From: Lepas anatifera
Taxonomy: Eukaryota > Arthropoda > Thecostraca > Lepadidae
Direction: 5' to 3'
NCBI GenBank assembly: GCA_034440635.1
Contig: JAOTON010000971.1
Location: 744,001-808,000, forward strand
Length of the DNA: 64,000 nt
The position numbers and the translations under genes are program-made. This document shows positions 1-11,415 of this stretch, piece after piece. Every line of letters begins with the position of its first letter. Position 1 is the stretch's first letter. The notes under the pieces are model-generated. The model was not told where the DNA came from. It saw only the letters and a list, made by a program, of their open reading frames with translations, and did not search any database.

Positions 1-340
1 CGAGACCACATTTCCGACGTTGTTGAACGACTCAAGTGGCTGGACGCCAAACACCTCATCAGTATCCACTGCATGTTCCGTACACAAAATCATATACACT
101 CGCACACCACCACAAATAGTCACACAATAGGTCCTCCACGCAGCACAATACACAGCCACGCAACGCGCCGGTCAGCGGAGCTGTCCCTGCCGCGAATCCG
201 CACGGAGGCAGGCCGACGTCGGCTTGCGTACGGGGGCAGCTCTGCTGAACGAGCTGGACATCGGAGGGGACATGCCGTTCAAACCCACTTTGAGGGCCCT
301 GCTAATAGAGAGGCCGTGGGGAGGCTTTCGTCAGCGCTAG
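1..340 (+). mobile_element. LINE (non-LTR retrotransposon) reverse-transcriptase C-terminal remnant, frameshifted
   Basis: Frame 1 is open from the first base and reads like the end of a LINE RT: a VERLKWLDAKHLI segment (the 'LxWL' block after the polymerase domain), then TRRSAELSLPRIRTEAGRR followed by AYGG. At about 228-240 the reading frame has to shift by one base to continue as GAALLNELDIGGDMPFKPTL, which is the usual sequel in such ORFs. The shifted frame ends at a TAG at 338-340. An AT-rich 3' tail follows (to about 440). The copy is therefore broken and its 5' part is outside the window. It lies in the intron upstream of the first visible SMARCC exon. Clade is not certain; a CR1/L2 or Jockey-like element would fit. 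Confidence 0.7.
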
Positions 341-527
341 TTTTATGTATGTTGTGCGCGGTTCGTGTGCCTGTGTATGATCTGATCTTATTTTTATGGT
401 ATACTTTTATCCTTAACTTTTATCGTTAGTTTTACCTACCATGTCTTACCATATGACGTGGAAACGTGAAAAACCACCTACTTGTTTTACCAATGTGTGG
501 ATGTTTCCAAATACATTCTGATTCTAT

Positions 528-768
528 GTTTACCCGATGTAGGTCGGCTGGTAACTGACTGGTGAGAGGGGGACCTGAGCGGGGCGGCCGGCCCTGTGCT
601 TTGTGGGACGATAAACCTTGGCTTCTAAATGGACTTTTCATCGTGGGAGTTGCTCGTTCGGATGGTGGGGTCGGGGTCTCCGTGACAAGTCCACTGATGA
701 CTTTAATGAGGCTCCTTCTCCAATATACGACCCTTCAAAAACTCGGAAAAAATGATTTTAAAAAATAA
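528..768 (+). mobile_element. 5'-truncated SINE copy (same family as 38313-38680)
   Basis: The body from TTTACCCGATGTAGGTCGGC through the GTGCTTTGTGGGACG block to the A-rich end at about 768 matches 38430-38680 almost throughout, with scattered substitutions. The tRNA-like head of the full copy is missing here, as expected for a 5'-truncated retroposon. It ends in an A-rich tail (around 740-768). It sits in a SMARCC intron. Confidence 0.7.
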
Positions 769-996
769 TGATAAATGTGGAAATGTGCTGCTGTCGCACT
801 GCTACCTCTAGATGTGAAAAAGTCAAGCTGGGTGTTGTCCAATACTCTTTACCTCATGGTGTTAACGCCGTAACAGAACAACCAGACATAGTTTGGTACA
901 GCTGTGATCGTCTTTTGTATGCACGATTTCAGACTGCCTATCGCATTCCACTTGTTGATGTGCAGTGCCGTGACAACTCCTGTGGTCCCATTGTAG

Positions 997-1093
997 GTTT
1001 GCGAGCACGTGGGCACCCGAACGCAGGACGAGTGTATCCTGTACTTCCTGCGGCTTCCCATCGAGGACCCCTTCCTAGAGGATCCCACGTGGG
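997..1093 (+). CDS. SMARCC (moira-like): SMARCC/moira SWI/SNF subunit, internal exon (end of SANT domain)
   Basis: SMARCC/moira is the scaffold core subunit of SWI/SNF (BAF/PBAP) nucleosome remodelling complexes and acts in the nucleus. This exon reads [20 protein letters not shown] then [12 protein letters not shown], the characteristic end of the SANT domain (the [15 protein letters not shown] block) in the family. It is bounded by acceptor TTGTAG at 991-996 and donor GTAAGT from 1094. Its length of 97 bp leaves one base (G), which completes a Gly codon with the next exon. Earlier exons (SWIRM and the start of SANT) must lie upstream of the window; nothing in 1-990 encodes them. The exon has no in-frame damage. 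Confidence 0.92.
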
Positions 1094-2858
1094 GTAAGTC
1101 TCGAAAACGGGCCAGAAAGTGTGTTGACTTCTTGTTAAGATGTTTGCCATTTATTTTATCAGGCAACCCTTGATATACGGTACTTGTGGTTTGATGCACC
1201 ATGCTTTCATTATTTATTTCTTGTTATAAAATGCTAGTTTCCTTAGACTCATATGATTATCATTATTTCGTCGCTCCAAGCTATCGCCAATCTTTTTGGC
1301 GGGTAAATACATTGTGTAACCTGGCTGCTTCGTTGCTAAAATAACGTGATGACTCAAATATTCTAGTTCGAAGGGCATTTCCCTAGGTTTATTAATATAG
1401 TTATGTGTTTACAGACTGTTGCTGAGTAAAAAGATAAAATAGTATTGGAATTCTGTACTTATGTTTATGGATATACCTCTTAAGGATTTAGGAACAAATC
1501 AAACGAATATTAACAATCGAATGAATCATGATTTATTCAATTTGTTATCATAGTTGAACAATTTATGAACAATTCAACGAATCATTGTGTTCAATTCGTT
1601 CTTTTCAAAATTATATGCACGATACGGAAGCACTGAGTGGTAATAAAATTTCATATTTTTACCTGGCGTCAGTCCGTAAAGATTTGACTGTCAAATGTTG
1701 TATTCATCACTATCTTGTACGAGAACTTGTAAAGAAAACTTTCGGGATAAGATGTCAAAACTTTATTTGCGAAAAGGTCATTTCTGTGTTAATAATGTGT
1801 TTTTTTCTCTAGTTTTCAGTTTTTATCATTTCCTTTAAAGGGACTTATGAAAACCATATCAAGATTCCAAAAACGACTATTTGTGGATAACAAAGCCCGG
1901 AAATCTGGAAACCACAGTTTTACGCCTGGAATCGCTCAGAGCAAAAATAGATATTTTTCTTGCAATTTATGATGTCATCAAGCCAGAAGGTGGCTCACTT
2001 GGGCTTGACGTAAGCATCCCGTGTAATTACCAGGCTAGCCGCTAGGATGCCAATCTCTGCATGTCGAAAGTTGGAACAGCGTTGCCATTGTAAACCTTTA
2101 TATCTGGTGACATGCGTGACAGCCACGCAGCTAGAATTTAGACCAATCAAATTTTTCAACCAGATGAAAGGAGATTCCGTCATGGTTTGAAGGCTTTCTA
2201 TTTTTACTTTTAAGGGTGCTGAAATTTAAAGGGGATTTGACACCTTGTTGCAATGCCAAACTGTTGTGGTTTTAGGGTTAATCTACGTTGAAAATAATGT
2301 ATTTGCTCGTGTTTCTGCTGAAAATGACTGTCAAGTGGAGTTTTTTGTTTTCAATTTTCCTCTGTTGCATTAAAAAGTCACGAAATTAGCGTGATATCAA
2401 ATTGGTGTATGAGCTTGTGATGCTTTTCGCCAGGTGGAACCTGTTTGATTTGCGTCAAGAATTAATGCGAATACAAATGAAGCGTCTATAGGTAAAATAT
2501 GTTATCAGTAGGAATTAAAGTGATATTATCAATTTCTTGTATTTTTCCTGATATATTAAAACATATTTCACGTTTCAAACTAGTTGATAAGGCAAGTTAT
2601 ACGCTTTTGTAATTGTCAGTACCCAAAGTCACGTTTAGGTCGTGGGTTTTAAGATATACGAGCAAGAAAAATCCGCAATGTACCCGCAGAGGGGCTTAGC
2701 ATAAATACCCGGTGAGGACGGGGTCGGTAGGGGGGTTGTTTTCTGCCTTTGTCAGAATGGTAAATTATAGGACAAATGAAATAATGATCCAGTGGTTTCT
2801 CGGCAGGCTCTCTCACATGGCTATCTTAGTTTAAATACCATTAAGGTGCCGCGTTGCC
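1094..2858. other. SMARCC intron, 5' part: no gene seen
   Basis: AT-rich intronic sequence without recognisable coding or RNA genes. Short TTAA-flanked AAGGG motifs at about 1834-1845 and 2208-2230 resemble ends of the TTAA MITEs found elsewhere, but no complete element could be delimited. Confidence 0.4.
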
Positions 2859-3708
2859 TTAACACGCACATTGACGGGGGGTGGGTACCCGCCCACCCCT
2901 CGGGATTTTCGGAGATAGTAGAAAAACGGCGGCGCGTAGCGTCGTCGTACTTGGTATACCTTTTCCCTCATCATTTTTACAACTTCTGCGAAAATTTTAA
3001 GGTTAGGTCATCTCAGGTCAGGTCACCAGTACAGGTCAAGTGACCCGACCTCAAAAAAAGTTTAAGATAGCATAAGTCGGAGCAGGGTGAACTTATCCGA
3101 TTGAAACTCATATCACATAATGGCCCCACCGAGTTCTCTAAAATATTTTCCGTTATTTGTGATATCGACGACCTAAGGTCAGGTACGAGGCATGACCTCT
3201 CCATTGGAAATACATGGGAAAAATGGTTTTTACCGAATAACTCAGTAACGGATGGTGATGAGCATTTATTTTAGCTGCATTAGACTTGCCTGGGCTTTGC
3301 GGTTCTAATGATATGGATTTTATATAATTTTACCCTGACCTGACCTCAGGTCAGGTCAAATCCTTGATTTGACCTAGCAAGGTCAAATTATATATCATTC
3401 GATTCGGCTTGCTAAGAGGATTCATACAGTTCAAGTCGTTTTGCTCTATCTTTACTTGTTCAGATGTATGGCCGAAAAACTGAATTTACATGTTATCCCT
3501 ATGACGGGCATGTTTTGACCTCTCGTGACCTTAAATGTGACCTGACAAAAAATGGTTAAAATATTTTCGATGGAGAAGTGGATGGTCAGCCCAACGCCGT
3601 TTACCGTTTTTCGCTACCTACCGTGGTTCTCGAGATCTTAGGGGGGGCGTGTACCCGCTCCCCCGTCAATGCGAAGGTGGCTCAGACCCCCGTCAATGCG
3701 CGTGTTAA
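2859..3708 (+). mobile_element. TTAA-flanked MITE, family F1 (AGGTCA-rich), copy 1
   Basis: Starts at TTAA (2859-2862) followed by CACGCACATTGACGGGGG and ends with CCCCGTCAATGCGCGTG followed by TTAA (3705-3708), so the ends are inverted repeats with a TTAA target duplication, the signature of piggyBac-type insertion. About 850 bp. No transposase ORF. The interior is rich in AGGTCA/TGACCT half-sites, for example around 3004-3050, 3178-3200, 3340-3390 and 3520-3545. Other copies: 57837-58819, 58816-60665 (interrupted) and 60836-61647. It lies in the SMARCC intron. Confidence 0.8.
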
Positions 3709-4028
3709 ATACAGAGAGTTTTGGGTAGAGTGGCTTATTATGTCGTTAGTGGTTTCTGGGCACGCTGTACAAAACTGCTATCGCAGTTCAATACCCAATA
3801 TAAAGGCCACACACTGCTTTAAAATGTGCACGAAATTCGATTTTCAACACGCTGTTTACCTCCAAGGTCTCACGTCTGGAAAGACTTCATCGAACATTGA
3901 GTGGATGAGAGTGGGTTTCAGTCACCGAAACGAGCCCAATATTCAGGTGCCATTTTCAGTCCATGTTCTGAACAGGACAGAATATCGTGGAATTGTGCAG
4001 AGAAAACACCATGAAACCCCGTGCGCAG

Positions 4029-4279
4029 GTGAGGGTGCCATCGGTCCTTTGGCCTACCAGCCGATTCCGTTCAGTAAGTCCGGCAACCCCATCATGTCGA
4101 CGGTGGCGTTCCTGGCGTCGACGGTGGACCCGCGGGTGGCCGCCTCCGCCGCCAAGGCAGCCATGGACGAGTTTGCGCGCATCAAGGAGGAGGTGCCGTC
4201 GGCACTGCTGGACCAGCACGTCAAGAACGTGGCACGTGCCGTCGCTGACGGAAAGACGGCCAGCTCAGCCCTGGAGAAG
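4029..4279 (+). CDS. SMARCC (moira-like): SMARCC/moira, exon with post-SANT conserved region
   Basis: Reads [20 protein letters not shown] then [20 protein letters not shown] and continues to the [20 protein letters not shown] segment, matching the conserved stretch that follows SANT in SMARCC1/2 and moira ([33 protein letters not shown]). Acceptor GCGCAG ends at 4028; the two leading bases complete the Gly codon begun in the previous exon. It ends after GAGAAG with donor GTTGGT at 4280, so the exon closes on a codon boundary. Its codons are much more G+C-rich than the flanking introns. Confidence 0.92.
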
Positions 4280-4587
4280 GTTGGTGGTCCGCCACTGTCG
4301 AATTAGTGAACTCAGGAGTGCTGTGGTTATTTGTACCGCCACTCTCACTGCCCCCTGGGCCTCGATTTCGCCAGCAGGTACCTTGTTGTATTGATGGATT
4401 CGAAGACCCCATATGTTTCGTTCAAAAGGCTGCCACACTAAAGAAGATAGATTGAACGACATCTGTCCAATTCCAGATCGCAGACTACCACACTCTCACA
4501 TTAACCCATATCATCACAAGACCAACCAAATTTTAAACTAAACAAATGGTTGCGAACAGATGGATAGTGATTTCTTCAGGGTTTGAA

Positions 4588-4745
4588 TTAAGGGGGTAAA
4601 CCATTTATTTTGAACTTTAAAGTGTGCGGGAATTTGAAAGAGAGCTTTTGGTAAAATTAACCATGCCAATTCTGTACTCTCGGCTCGTTATACGAAACTG
4701 CGATCTCAGTTCAAAACCCATTTTAAGAGTGGGATAGTCCCTTAA
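4588..4745. mobile_element. Short TTAA-flanked MITE-like element in SMARCC intron
   Basis: Begins at TTAA (4588) plus GGGGGTAAACC and ends GGGATAGTCCC plus TTAA (4742). It contains GATCTCAGTTCAAAACCCAT near its right end. A related block, in the same or inverted orientation, occurs in the right end at 46317-46360 (ATCTCAGTTCAAATCCCAT) and in the 45050 element (AACTGAGATAGCC). Terminal repeats are weak, so the boundaries are tentative. Confidence 0.4.
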
Positions 4746-4960
4746 ATGCAACTAGAAAAAGTGGGCACGTCATCTGGCATGAATATATAAACTGAGTTAT
4801 TTACTTTTGTTCTCCCAATCGAGCTCGCGAGCCAGAGTTTACTCTCATTTAGATGGGTTGCCCCTGAGTTGCACATTGGTAGTTCAGGTGTACAAATACC
4901 ATCAGTATTTGTAAATACTGAAACTTGTTCTCGCTCAGCCATACCGCCCTCTGCCGGCAG

Positions 4961-5680
4961 AGCGGTATCGCCGGCACCGTGCCCGAGCGGGAGGAGGGTG
5001 AGAAGGAGGCGGAGAAGAAGGAGCCGGCCGCGGGCGGCGACGCCGCCGATAAGCCTAGCGGCGGGGACGCTGCCGCAGCGGCCGAGAAGAGGACTGGCGA
5101 GACACCACCCACCGGAGAGAAGGAGGCTGCCAGTGGCGGCGCCGGCGACCAACCGGCCTCCGCCGCTGCAGCCGAGGTCAAGGAGGAGCCGACCTCGGAG
5201 CCGGCCACGGCCGAGGAGGCGGCGCGCACCGAGACGGAGCGGGACCGGCTGGTGAAGGACGCCAGCCTTCAGACGGCTGCATCAGCCGCACTCAGCGCTG
5301 CTGCCATCAAAGCCAAGCACCTGGCCGCCGTCGAGGAGCGCAAGATCAAGTCGCTCGTCGCGCAGCTGGTCGAGACGCAGATGAAGAAGCTGGAGATCAA
5401 GCTGCGTCACTTTGAGGAGCTGGAGACCACCATGGACAAGGAGCGGGAGACGCTGGAGTACCAGCGGCAGCAGCTGCTGCAGGAGCGGCAGCAGTTCCAC
5501 ATGGAGCAGCTGCGCGCCGCCGAGTTCCGTGCCCGGCAGCAGGCGCAGGCCGTGCTGGCGCAGGGCGGCGCGCCGGCGACGCAGCTCGGCTCGTCGCCGG
5601 TGCCGTCGCCCAGCACCGGCGCCTCACCCCAGCCGCCGGCGCAGGCCTCGCCGGCGCCCGTCTCCCCTGCCGTGCAGTAG
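4961..5680 (+). CDS. SMARCC (moira-like): SMARCC/moira, terminal coding exon (coiled coil) and stop
   Basis: Acceptor CCGGCAG ends at 4960. The exon opens [10 protein letters not shown], matching the ESSGIAGT boundary known in SMARCC proteins, and runs 239 codons to TAG at 5678-5680. Residues about 8-105 of the exon are an acidic, Ala/Glu/Gly-rich linker. Residues about 110-200 are the diagnostic charged coiled coil ([20 protein letters not shown], then [20 protein letters not shown], then the [17 protein letters not shown] segment) that mediates subunit contacts. The last ~45 residues are Ala/Pro/Gln/Ser-rich. The Pro/Gln-rich tail is much shorter than in vertebrate SMARCC2. The exon is strongly G+C-rich, which creates long ORFs in the other frames and on the opposite strand; those are shadows. 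Together the three exons give the C-terminal ~355 residues. Confidence 0.95.
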   Translation, partial: SGIAGTVPEREEGEKEAEKKEPAAGGDAADKPSGGDAAAAAEKRTGETPPTGEKEAASGGAGDQPASAAAAEVKEEPTSEPATAEEAARTETERDRLVKDASLQTAASAALSAAAIKAKHLAAVEERKIKSLVAQLVETQMKKLEIKLRHFEELETTMDKERETLEYQRQQLLQERQQFHMEQLRAAEFRARQQAQAVLAQGGAPATQLGSSPVPSPSTGASPQPPAQASPAPVSPAVQ

Positions 5681-6674
5681 TGAGGCCCAGCCGCACACAC
5701 CGCCCGCAACCACGATCGTCTGCCGGCCCCCACACTGCGCACACACAAACTCTCATTGGGCTGAATGGTGCGATCGGAAGCGTGCATGTGACGAGTGAAT
5801 GAACTTCATTTCTGGCGAGTGATTGGATGAGTGTGCCAATTTAATCCGTGAACTGCTCGCGCGATTCACTGCGTACATCAGAGTGGGCCTCTGCTGCCAT
5901 TGGCATTTGTAATGTCTCATTGTGGCGATTTTTGTGAAGTGTCTACCGGTATTGTCGACTTCATTCCCTCCGGGCGTTCACATCTCTCCAGTCGATTTAT
6001 TTAAGCCGGCTTCTCATTGGGTAGCATTGAAATACAACATGATGGTAATAATGCTGTAGATGATTGCTGCAGTTGGCACTCCAGCAAGCACTGTTCTTCA
6101 AGAGTGCCGATACGGACGAAATGTATCCGAAATAATTCAGCGGTGCCGATGCCGACCCGTAGGGCCGTTAAGCCCACATGGGGAGGGAGTAATAGTGTGG
6201 AGAGCAGTGCGCTGAATGGCACGCTCATGAAGCGTTATTTCTCAGTAAACGGTGAGTTCTTGGAGGCGTGAATCGGTTTTTAATCAACGCCCCTGCCGAT
6301 TCTGCCCTTGCATCTCGCATTTTATAACCACAGAAATAGCGTGCGGAAGCATGTATAAATATTAGCGAACAGGGGCTCTAGGGCACCCACGCTGGCAAGT
6401 GGGGGCAGTCGGCACCCATATCCCGCTTCGAATATATTTTGCAAAAGGTTTTCATGCTCTGAAATCGTCAAAAATGCCCTATTTGAGGAGGAAAAATTAT
6501 GTTGGCTATTTCAGGCGGCAGTTTTATCATGCGCAATGGGAGGGAACCGCGGAGCCCCTCCCCCTCCACCGTTCCGCATCAACTTTATTCTGAGGTGGCC
6601 AGAGGACGGTTCGCAGCCGAAAAATATTGCTCTGTTAAATTTGAGACAATTTATGAGCACGTCGATTAATAAAG
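5681..6674 (+). other. Probable SMARCC 3' UTR with polyadenylation signal
   Basis: No coding sequence recognised. The first canonical AATAAA after the stop is at 6669-6674, so a 3' UTR of about 1 kb is plausible. Use of this signal is inference. Confidence 0.4.
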
Positions 6675-7295
6675 AACTTTGAAAGTCGGTCAGCAATTCC
6701 GTTTACTAATAGGCTTCCCAAGTCAGACCTATGTTTAGAATCGCGCGGTCACACCAGTTCTGCATTGTATAACGAGTGGTGACGTTATAACGCCATATAA
6801 GCAATATGATATGTCAAGGTCACCTCTCAAATAGGTCTAGGTCACGGGTCAGGCTCGTGTCTGCATGTTCGAGGTCACTGACCCCAGCGTTTCCCATCAG
6901 ATGGCGTCACCCTGTCAAAATACGTATATTATACTGGGACCTCATTTTAAGATAACTTGATGTTAAGGTCACGATCGAAAGTTCTCGGGCCAGGTAAACC
7001 CTTTCCCCGCCCAACGGCTGCTATAGTAAGCATCAGTTATATCAGTCAGAGGTCAATGGTTTTGACCCTGGATTGTCTTGGACCTTCCCTCTATGACCTT
7101 GGTCCGTTTTCAGGATAATTCTGATTTCTTTCGGCATAGCCACGGCGATTCTTAGCAGTCCCCAGCACAGGCAAGATTCGATTTGTATGACCTCGTTTGA
7201 CCTTGAAGATATTTGCCTGCGCGAATGAACGTTGTCTTTAATGTATGAGATACTCGGCTATAATGTATGGTACTTTAGATAACCATAGCCTCCAC
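6675..7295. other. Intergenic, with diverged AGGTCA-rich sequence
   Basis: No gene seen. From about 6800 to 7215 there are repeated GGTCA/TGACC words (for example around 6815-6885 and 7050-7110), resembling a diverged relative of the AGGTCA-rich MITEs. Segments at about 8340-8470 and 57395-57465 look related (shared CCCCAGCACAGG and GACC words). Confidence 0.4.
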
Positions 7296-7499
7296 CAGGG
7301 GCGCAGCCATGTAATCTTTACAAAGGGGTCAGACTTCGGCCGGTGCTGACCGGGGAGGCGATTTTAAGCATATTCGGTACCTGACAGCATTTATTGCGAT
7401 GGACCCAAAAATTTGGGGGAAGTCCCCCTGGTTGGCCAATAGGGGGGACACGTCCCCTCCGTCCCCCCCACCCGCTTTCAGTGCCCATGGCCTCCTCCA
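7296..7499 (+). mobile_element. hAT-like MITE, family CAGGGGCGC, copy 1
   Basis: About 204 bp, beginning CAGGGGCGCAGCCATG and ending GTGCCCATG. It is flanked by GCCTCCAC (7288-7295) and GCCTCCTC (7500-7507), an 8-bp target duplication with one mismatch. The inside (CTGACCGGGGAGGCGATTTT, CATATTCGGTACCTGACAGC) is shared with 29730-29922, which has a perfect 8-bp duplication. Confidence 0.8.
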
Positions 7500-8619
7500 C
7501 CCCCAAATGGCGTTTTTCTAAGCCGTTACATTTTCCGAGATCTCAGGGAGTGGGGCTGGACCTGCAGTGCGCGTTAGTGCCAGACCCCTCTCCAGTGTTG
7601 GTTTATGCTGATACAAATGTTTTGATGGCGTATCTGGCTGAATGAGCGTAGGGAAAAGAGATATGGGTTTATACCGCTCCCCCACCCCCTCCCCGCTTGC
7701 ATATTCTCTACCAGTACAATTTGCGACGTGCCTGATCATCGACTGCTCCCCCTAAACCGTGGTGCTTTCCTCAACCATCACGTAACCATTTGACCAAGGC
7801 TGGAGATCTTCTTCTTCCAGGGGGGGTTCTGGGCGTGCACTGTAGTGGGGCCTCGGAGGCCCTCTCCCACCTATTTTTCCGAGGTGGCCGGAGAACCGCT
7901 CGTAGCAAAAAAAACGATAGTAGACCACAATCAAAAGAATTTAATGGGGGTCGATTGGTGAAATAATTTGAGAAAAAATCTATCGATAATGTTTTTACTT
8001 ACGGGCATTCAAAATCAAATCGCATTTTTAGATCCCCACAATTGCGTTGTCGGACCAGTTCGCTTGCATTTGGAGACCTAGTGTTGACGTCATAACGCCA
8101 TTTAACCGAGACATAGCGTCGCCATTGGCAAAAAAACTGAGAGGGCCAGCAAAACTTTAACCTGATGCTGACAACAAACCTTTCACGTTAGGACCAAAAA
8201 CTGTTCGGAAAGGGGCTCCTCATTTCCTTTCCGCAGCGGCTGGTTATAATAATGGCCGGTTTTCTCCAATGTTGACTGAGATCAGGGAATTTTGGGCATA
8301 AAGTGGGGGGCACGCCCCTGGCCCCCTTTTCCGACGCTTATGAGCTGGAATGATATATCCGAGTCACCTCACCTATCAAGGTCAATGTCACAGGTCAGGG
8401 TAATATCAGCACTTTCAAGAGCTTTGACTCCAGTGCCTCCGGTCAATTGGCGTTACCCAGTCTGACGTATATTATTATATTAAGGGTCATGGGTAAATGC
8501 CAATCTTCATTTCCCGTCCAATAGTTCCTATAAAGAACGCTATATGACTGCACTGGTTAGCATGCCCCACCCTAATAACTAACAGTTGCTATAGTGCTAG
8601 TTGTAGTGTTCATTGTAAG
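7500..8619. other. Intergenic, no gene seen
   Basis: G-rich MITE-like words around 7780-7900 and diverged GGTCA words around 8370-8440. Nothing could be delimited. Confidence 0.3.
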
Positions 8620-8765
8620 CATTGGCGGACGCAAGGGAGGGGGCCATTCCGGCCATGGCCCCCCAAAGCGCTGGAGGGGGGGCCAAACTATCTTTTGGCC
8701 CCCAAACGCCGGATATTTTTTGAAAAAAAGTGTTTAAACCAGGTCTGTAGAGCAAAAAACTTCTC
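8620..8765 (+). mobile_element. hAT-like MITE, family CATTGGCGGACGCAG, left part
   Basis: Starts CATTGGCGGACGCAAGGG and continues through the GGCCATTCCGGCCATGGCCC palindromic block, the CAAACTATCTTTTGGCCCCC block and the ggTCTGTAGAGCAAAA block shared with 29115-29605 and 48395-48737. No right end is visible after about 8765, so the copy is truncated. Confidence 0.65.
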
Positions 8766-8989
8766 GCATGGAAATTCTGGGTATGCAATTCTTCGTGTGC
8801 GCGGATTGGTGTTGAGAGCTGGATTGAGCAAAGGGGACACGTTACAAACTATTGAGTTTGGGGATCAGGACGTCCCCTCTCCCCCATGCTTGCAGATCCA
8901 AAGTTGGATAAGAGGCAACGGCCCCTTAAGGGGCCTGGGCCCCCACCTAAATAATGAAATAGTATCACTTTGGTGCTTCCTCCAAGTAC

Positions 8990-9821
8990 CAAATTTTGGC
9001 CGTTCCCTAGTAACACAGCAACATTGTCCCAATGTTGTGAAAATGTTAGGAATATATTGTGACAACATTGTCCAACAATGTTGCCAGAATATTTTGTTGT
9101 GGACACGGGACAATGCTGTGACTATATTATCTGGACAACATTACGGAAAGTCAAATGTCGGTATGATTCCTGCATTTAATACAAAATCCCTACAAAAGCA
9201 CGTTTTAATGGTATTATTGTTACGCAAGAGTTCCCAAATACTCCTGAGACAAATTATTTTTTGCCATAATGCCTTGATGTGATAGCAATGTTGCAGAAAT
9301 ATTGCAACAATGTTATTTGGGGCATTATTGGTAGGAAAATATTGCTACAACATTGTTGCAATATTATGGCAATACTGTTAAAACATTGCCTCTCCTTTGC
9401 TACAGTGTTGTGGATATTTTGCGGATATGTTGTATAGCTGTTGATATGACAACATACCTGCAATATTGGTTTTCAATATAGCTGTAATATTGCTTCCTAA
9501 TATCGTGGGAACGTCCACATTACTGATCATTGTCACATTTGTTCGAATCCGTCAGGAATTATGTTGCCGCAATATTGGTGCAAAGTTGTTGTGGAAACAT
9601 TGCCACAATGTTGCACTAATAATGTTTGTTATCGTTTTTATTCGATATAGAGGGACTGCTTGGAGCACTGGATCAAACATGACTAAGTCGAATTTCACAT
9701 CATGTATTTTCTTCACAAATACCACTTGGCTGTATCAACAACATTGTAGAAACATTTATATAATATTGCCGCCCCCACGTTGAGTTAAGGCGTTCTGAGC
9801 ACCTTGTTTGGTTGTATTCAC
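8990..9821. repeat. AACAATGTTG-rich repeat, left part (resumes at 11706)
   Basis: The palindromic words CAACATTGT and ACAATGTTG, with variants, recur every 15-40 bp (for example 9020-9085, 9105-9145, 9285-9350 and 9590-9615). The same vocabulary resumes after 11706. The 9822-11697 element interrupts it, and its target duplication joins the two halves. Longer ORFs here are repeat read-through. Confidence 0.55.
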
Positions 9822-9984
9822 CAGTGGCGGTGGATAAAGGGGGCAAGGGGGGCAGTTGCCCCCCCCAAATTATCAGCGGGGCCCCTGTAAAAAAAGAATT
9901 TTAGCTTGGTTCTTTTCTGAAAGTTCCTGAACGACCTGACTGAGCCCTCAACAGTTTCTCGATTTGCACAGTGTCCGAGCTTTA

Positions 9985-10905
9985 TCTCAGGGGCCTAAGC
10001 TTGGGCACGGGGCCCCTCTAGCTTGGGCTCGGGACCCTCTAGCTTGGCCTTTAGGGGCCCCAAGCTTAGCCTAAAGGCCCCCCAGCCTGGTCTCAGGGGC
10101 CCAGATCTTGGTATAAAGGTTCCCCGAGCCTGGTATCAGGGCCCCCACTCTGTCTCAGGGGCCCCCGAGCTGTTCCTCGCCCCCGAGCTTCGTCTCGAGA
10201 CGAAGCTGATCAGGGACCCCCAAGCTTGGTCTAAGGGGCCCCCAAGGCTAGTCTCAGGGCACCCAAGCTTAGCCTTAAGGGAGCTCCCCGAGCTCGGTCT
10301 CAGGGCCCCGAGATTGTCTAAGGGGCTCCGGAGCTTGTCTAAGGGCCCCGGAGCTTGTCTAAGGGCCCCCGAGTTTGGTCTCAGGGGCCCTCCAAGCTTA
10401 GTCTCAGGAGGCTCCCGAACGTAACCTCATGGGGGTTCCGAGATTGGTCTCAGGCCCCTCCAATATTGGTATAAGGGGGCTTCCCAGCCTGGGACCAATG
10501 ATTGGTCTAAGGGGCCCCCGAGAATAGTCTTAAGGGACCTTTAGCTTGGTTTCAGGGGCCTCCAAGCTTGGTTTCAGAGGCGGCCAAGCTTGTTCTCAGA
10601 GGCCCCCGAGCTAGGTCTCAGGACCCCCTGAGCTTGGACTCGGGGGCATTCGAGCTTGATCTCTAGGAGCCCCCAAGCTTGGTCTCAGGGCGCCCCGAGC
10701 TGTGTCCCAGGCAGCCTCCGAGATTGGTCTAAGGGGGCCTTGAGCTTGGTTTCAGGGGCCTCCAAGCTTTGTTTCAGAGGCCCCCAAACTTGGTCTCAGG
10801 GGTCGTGAGCTTGGGCTCGGGGGCCTTCGAGCTTGATCTCTAGGAGCCCCCAAGCTCCGTCTCAAGGAGCCCTGAGCTGTGTCTCAGGGCCCAAGCTTGA
10901 TCTTG
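9985..10905. repeat. Minisatellite of CCCCAAGCTTGGTCTCAGGGG-type units
   Basis: Dozens of imperfect units of about 25-30 bp built from AGCTTGGTCTCAGGGGCCCC, with many variants (AGATTGGTCTAAGGGGCC, GAGCTTGATCTCTAGGAGCC). The array sits in the left half of the 9822-11697 element. Open frames across it are repeat artefacts. Confidence 0.85.
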
Positions 10906-11157
10906 TGTGTGCTCAAGTCAGTATGCCTATCATTAGCGTTTTTTCTGTGCCGATATGGACGACAGCATCAAAACGCCCCCAGTTCTCATTCTGCAGGAGA
11001 CGGAATTTTCCGGAAAAAACGAATATCATAATTCGTGTTACCTACCATGTTTTATGATGTAGATGCATACGAACAAACAGCATTCACTTTTTAAAAGAAC
11101 TATTTGCATCGGAAGGCCGTTGTTGTACCGTTATTATAATTTTGCTTAACTCCTAAC

Positions 11158-11415
11158 GTGACGCTGGAGCTTAAAGCTTTGACGTTCAATGTCCGAGGCT
11201 TACGTGAACCTATAAAACGCAGATCCATATTTCGACATCTGCATGTTAAATACGCTGCTTATTTTGCTGCACAACAGGAAACATATTCCAGCTTGGAATC
11301 CGAGATCGTGTGGAAAATCGAATGGGAAGGCAAAACCATTTTTTACACTTGACAGGGAGGAATAGCCATTTTCGTATTGGGCCAAATACAACTTTTACCA
11401 TTTGTGGCGCTTATG
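11158..11415 (+). mobile_element. LINE APE-endonuclease N-terminal fragment (L1/Tx1-like), with stop
   Basis: Translates as LKALTFNVRGLREPIKRRSI followed by FRHLHVKYAAYFAAQQETYS, the conserved start of LINE apurinic endonuclease domains (LNVRGL..P.KR, then LQET). The usual LQET block appears as AAQQET. It continues to EWEGKTIFYT and then meets TGA at 11350-11352; past it, QGGIAIF resembles the RGVAILF block. The fragment has no polymerase part and is interrupted by the MITE at 11416. It is a dead copy. Confidence 0.75.

Noticed and set aside
3578..4306. 242-aa continuous ORF across the SMARCC exon 4029-4279.
   Set aside because: Its first part is MITE and intron read-through; the exon starts at 4029 by splice phase and homology.
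5282..5798. Long ORFs on both strands overlapping SMARCC exon 3.
   Set aside because: Shadows of a G+C-rich coding exon; only the plus frame with the coiled coil matches a known family and the splice phase.
8695..9282. 195-aa plus-strand ORF.
   Set aside because: Spans a truncated MITE and the AACAATGTTG repeat; no domain, and composition follows the repeats.
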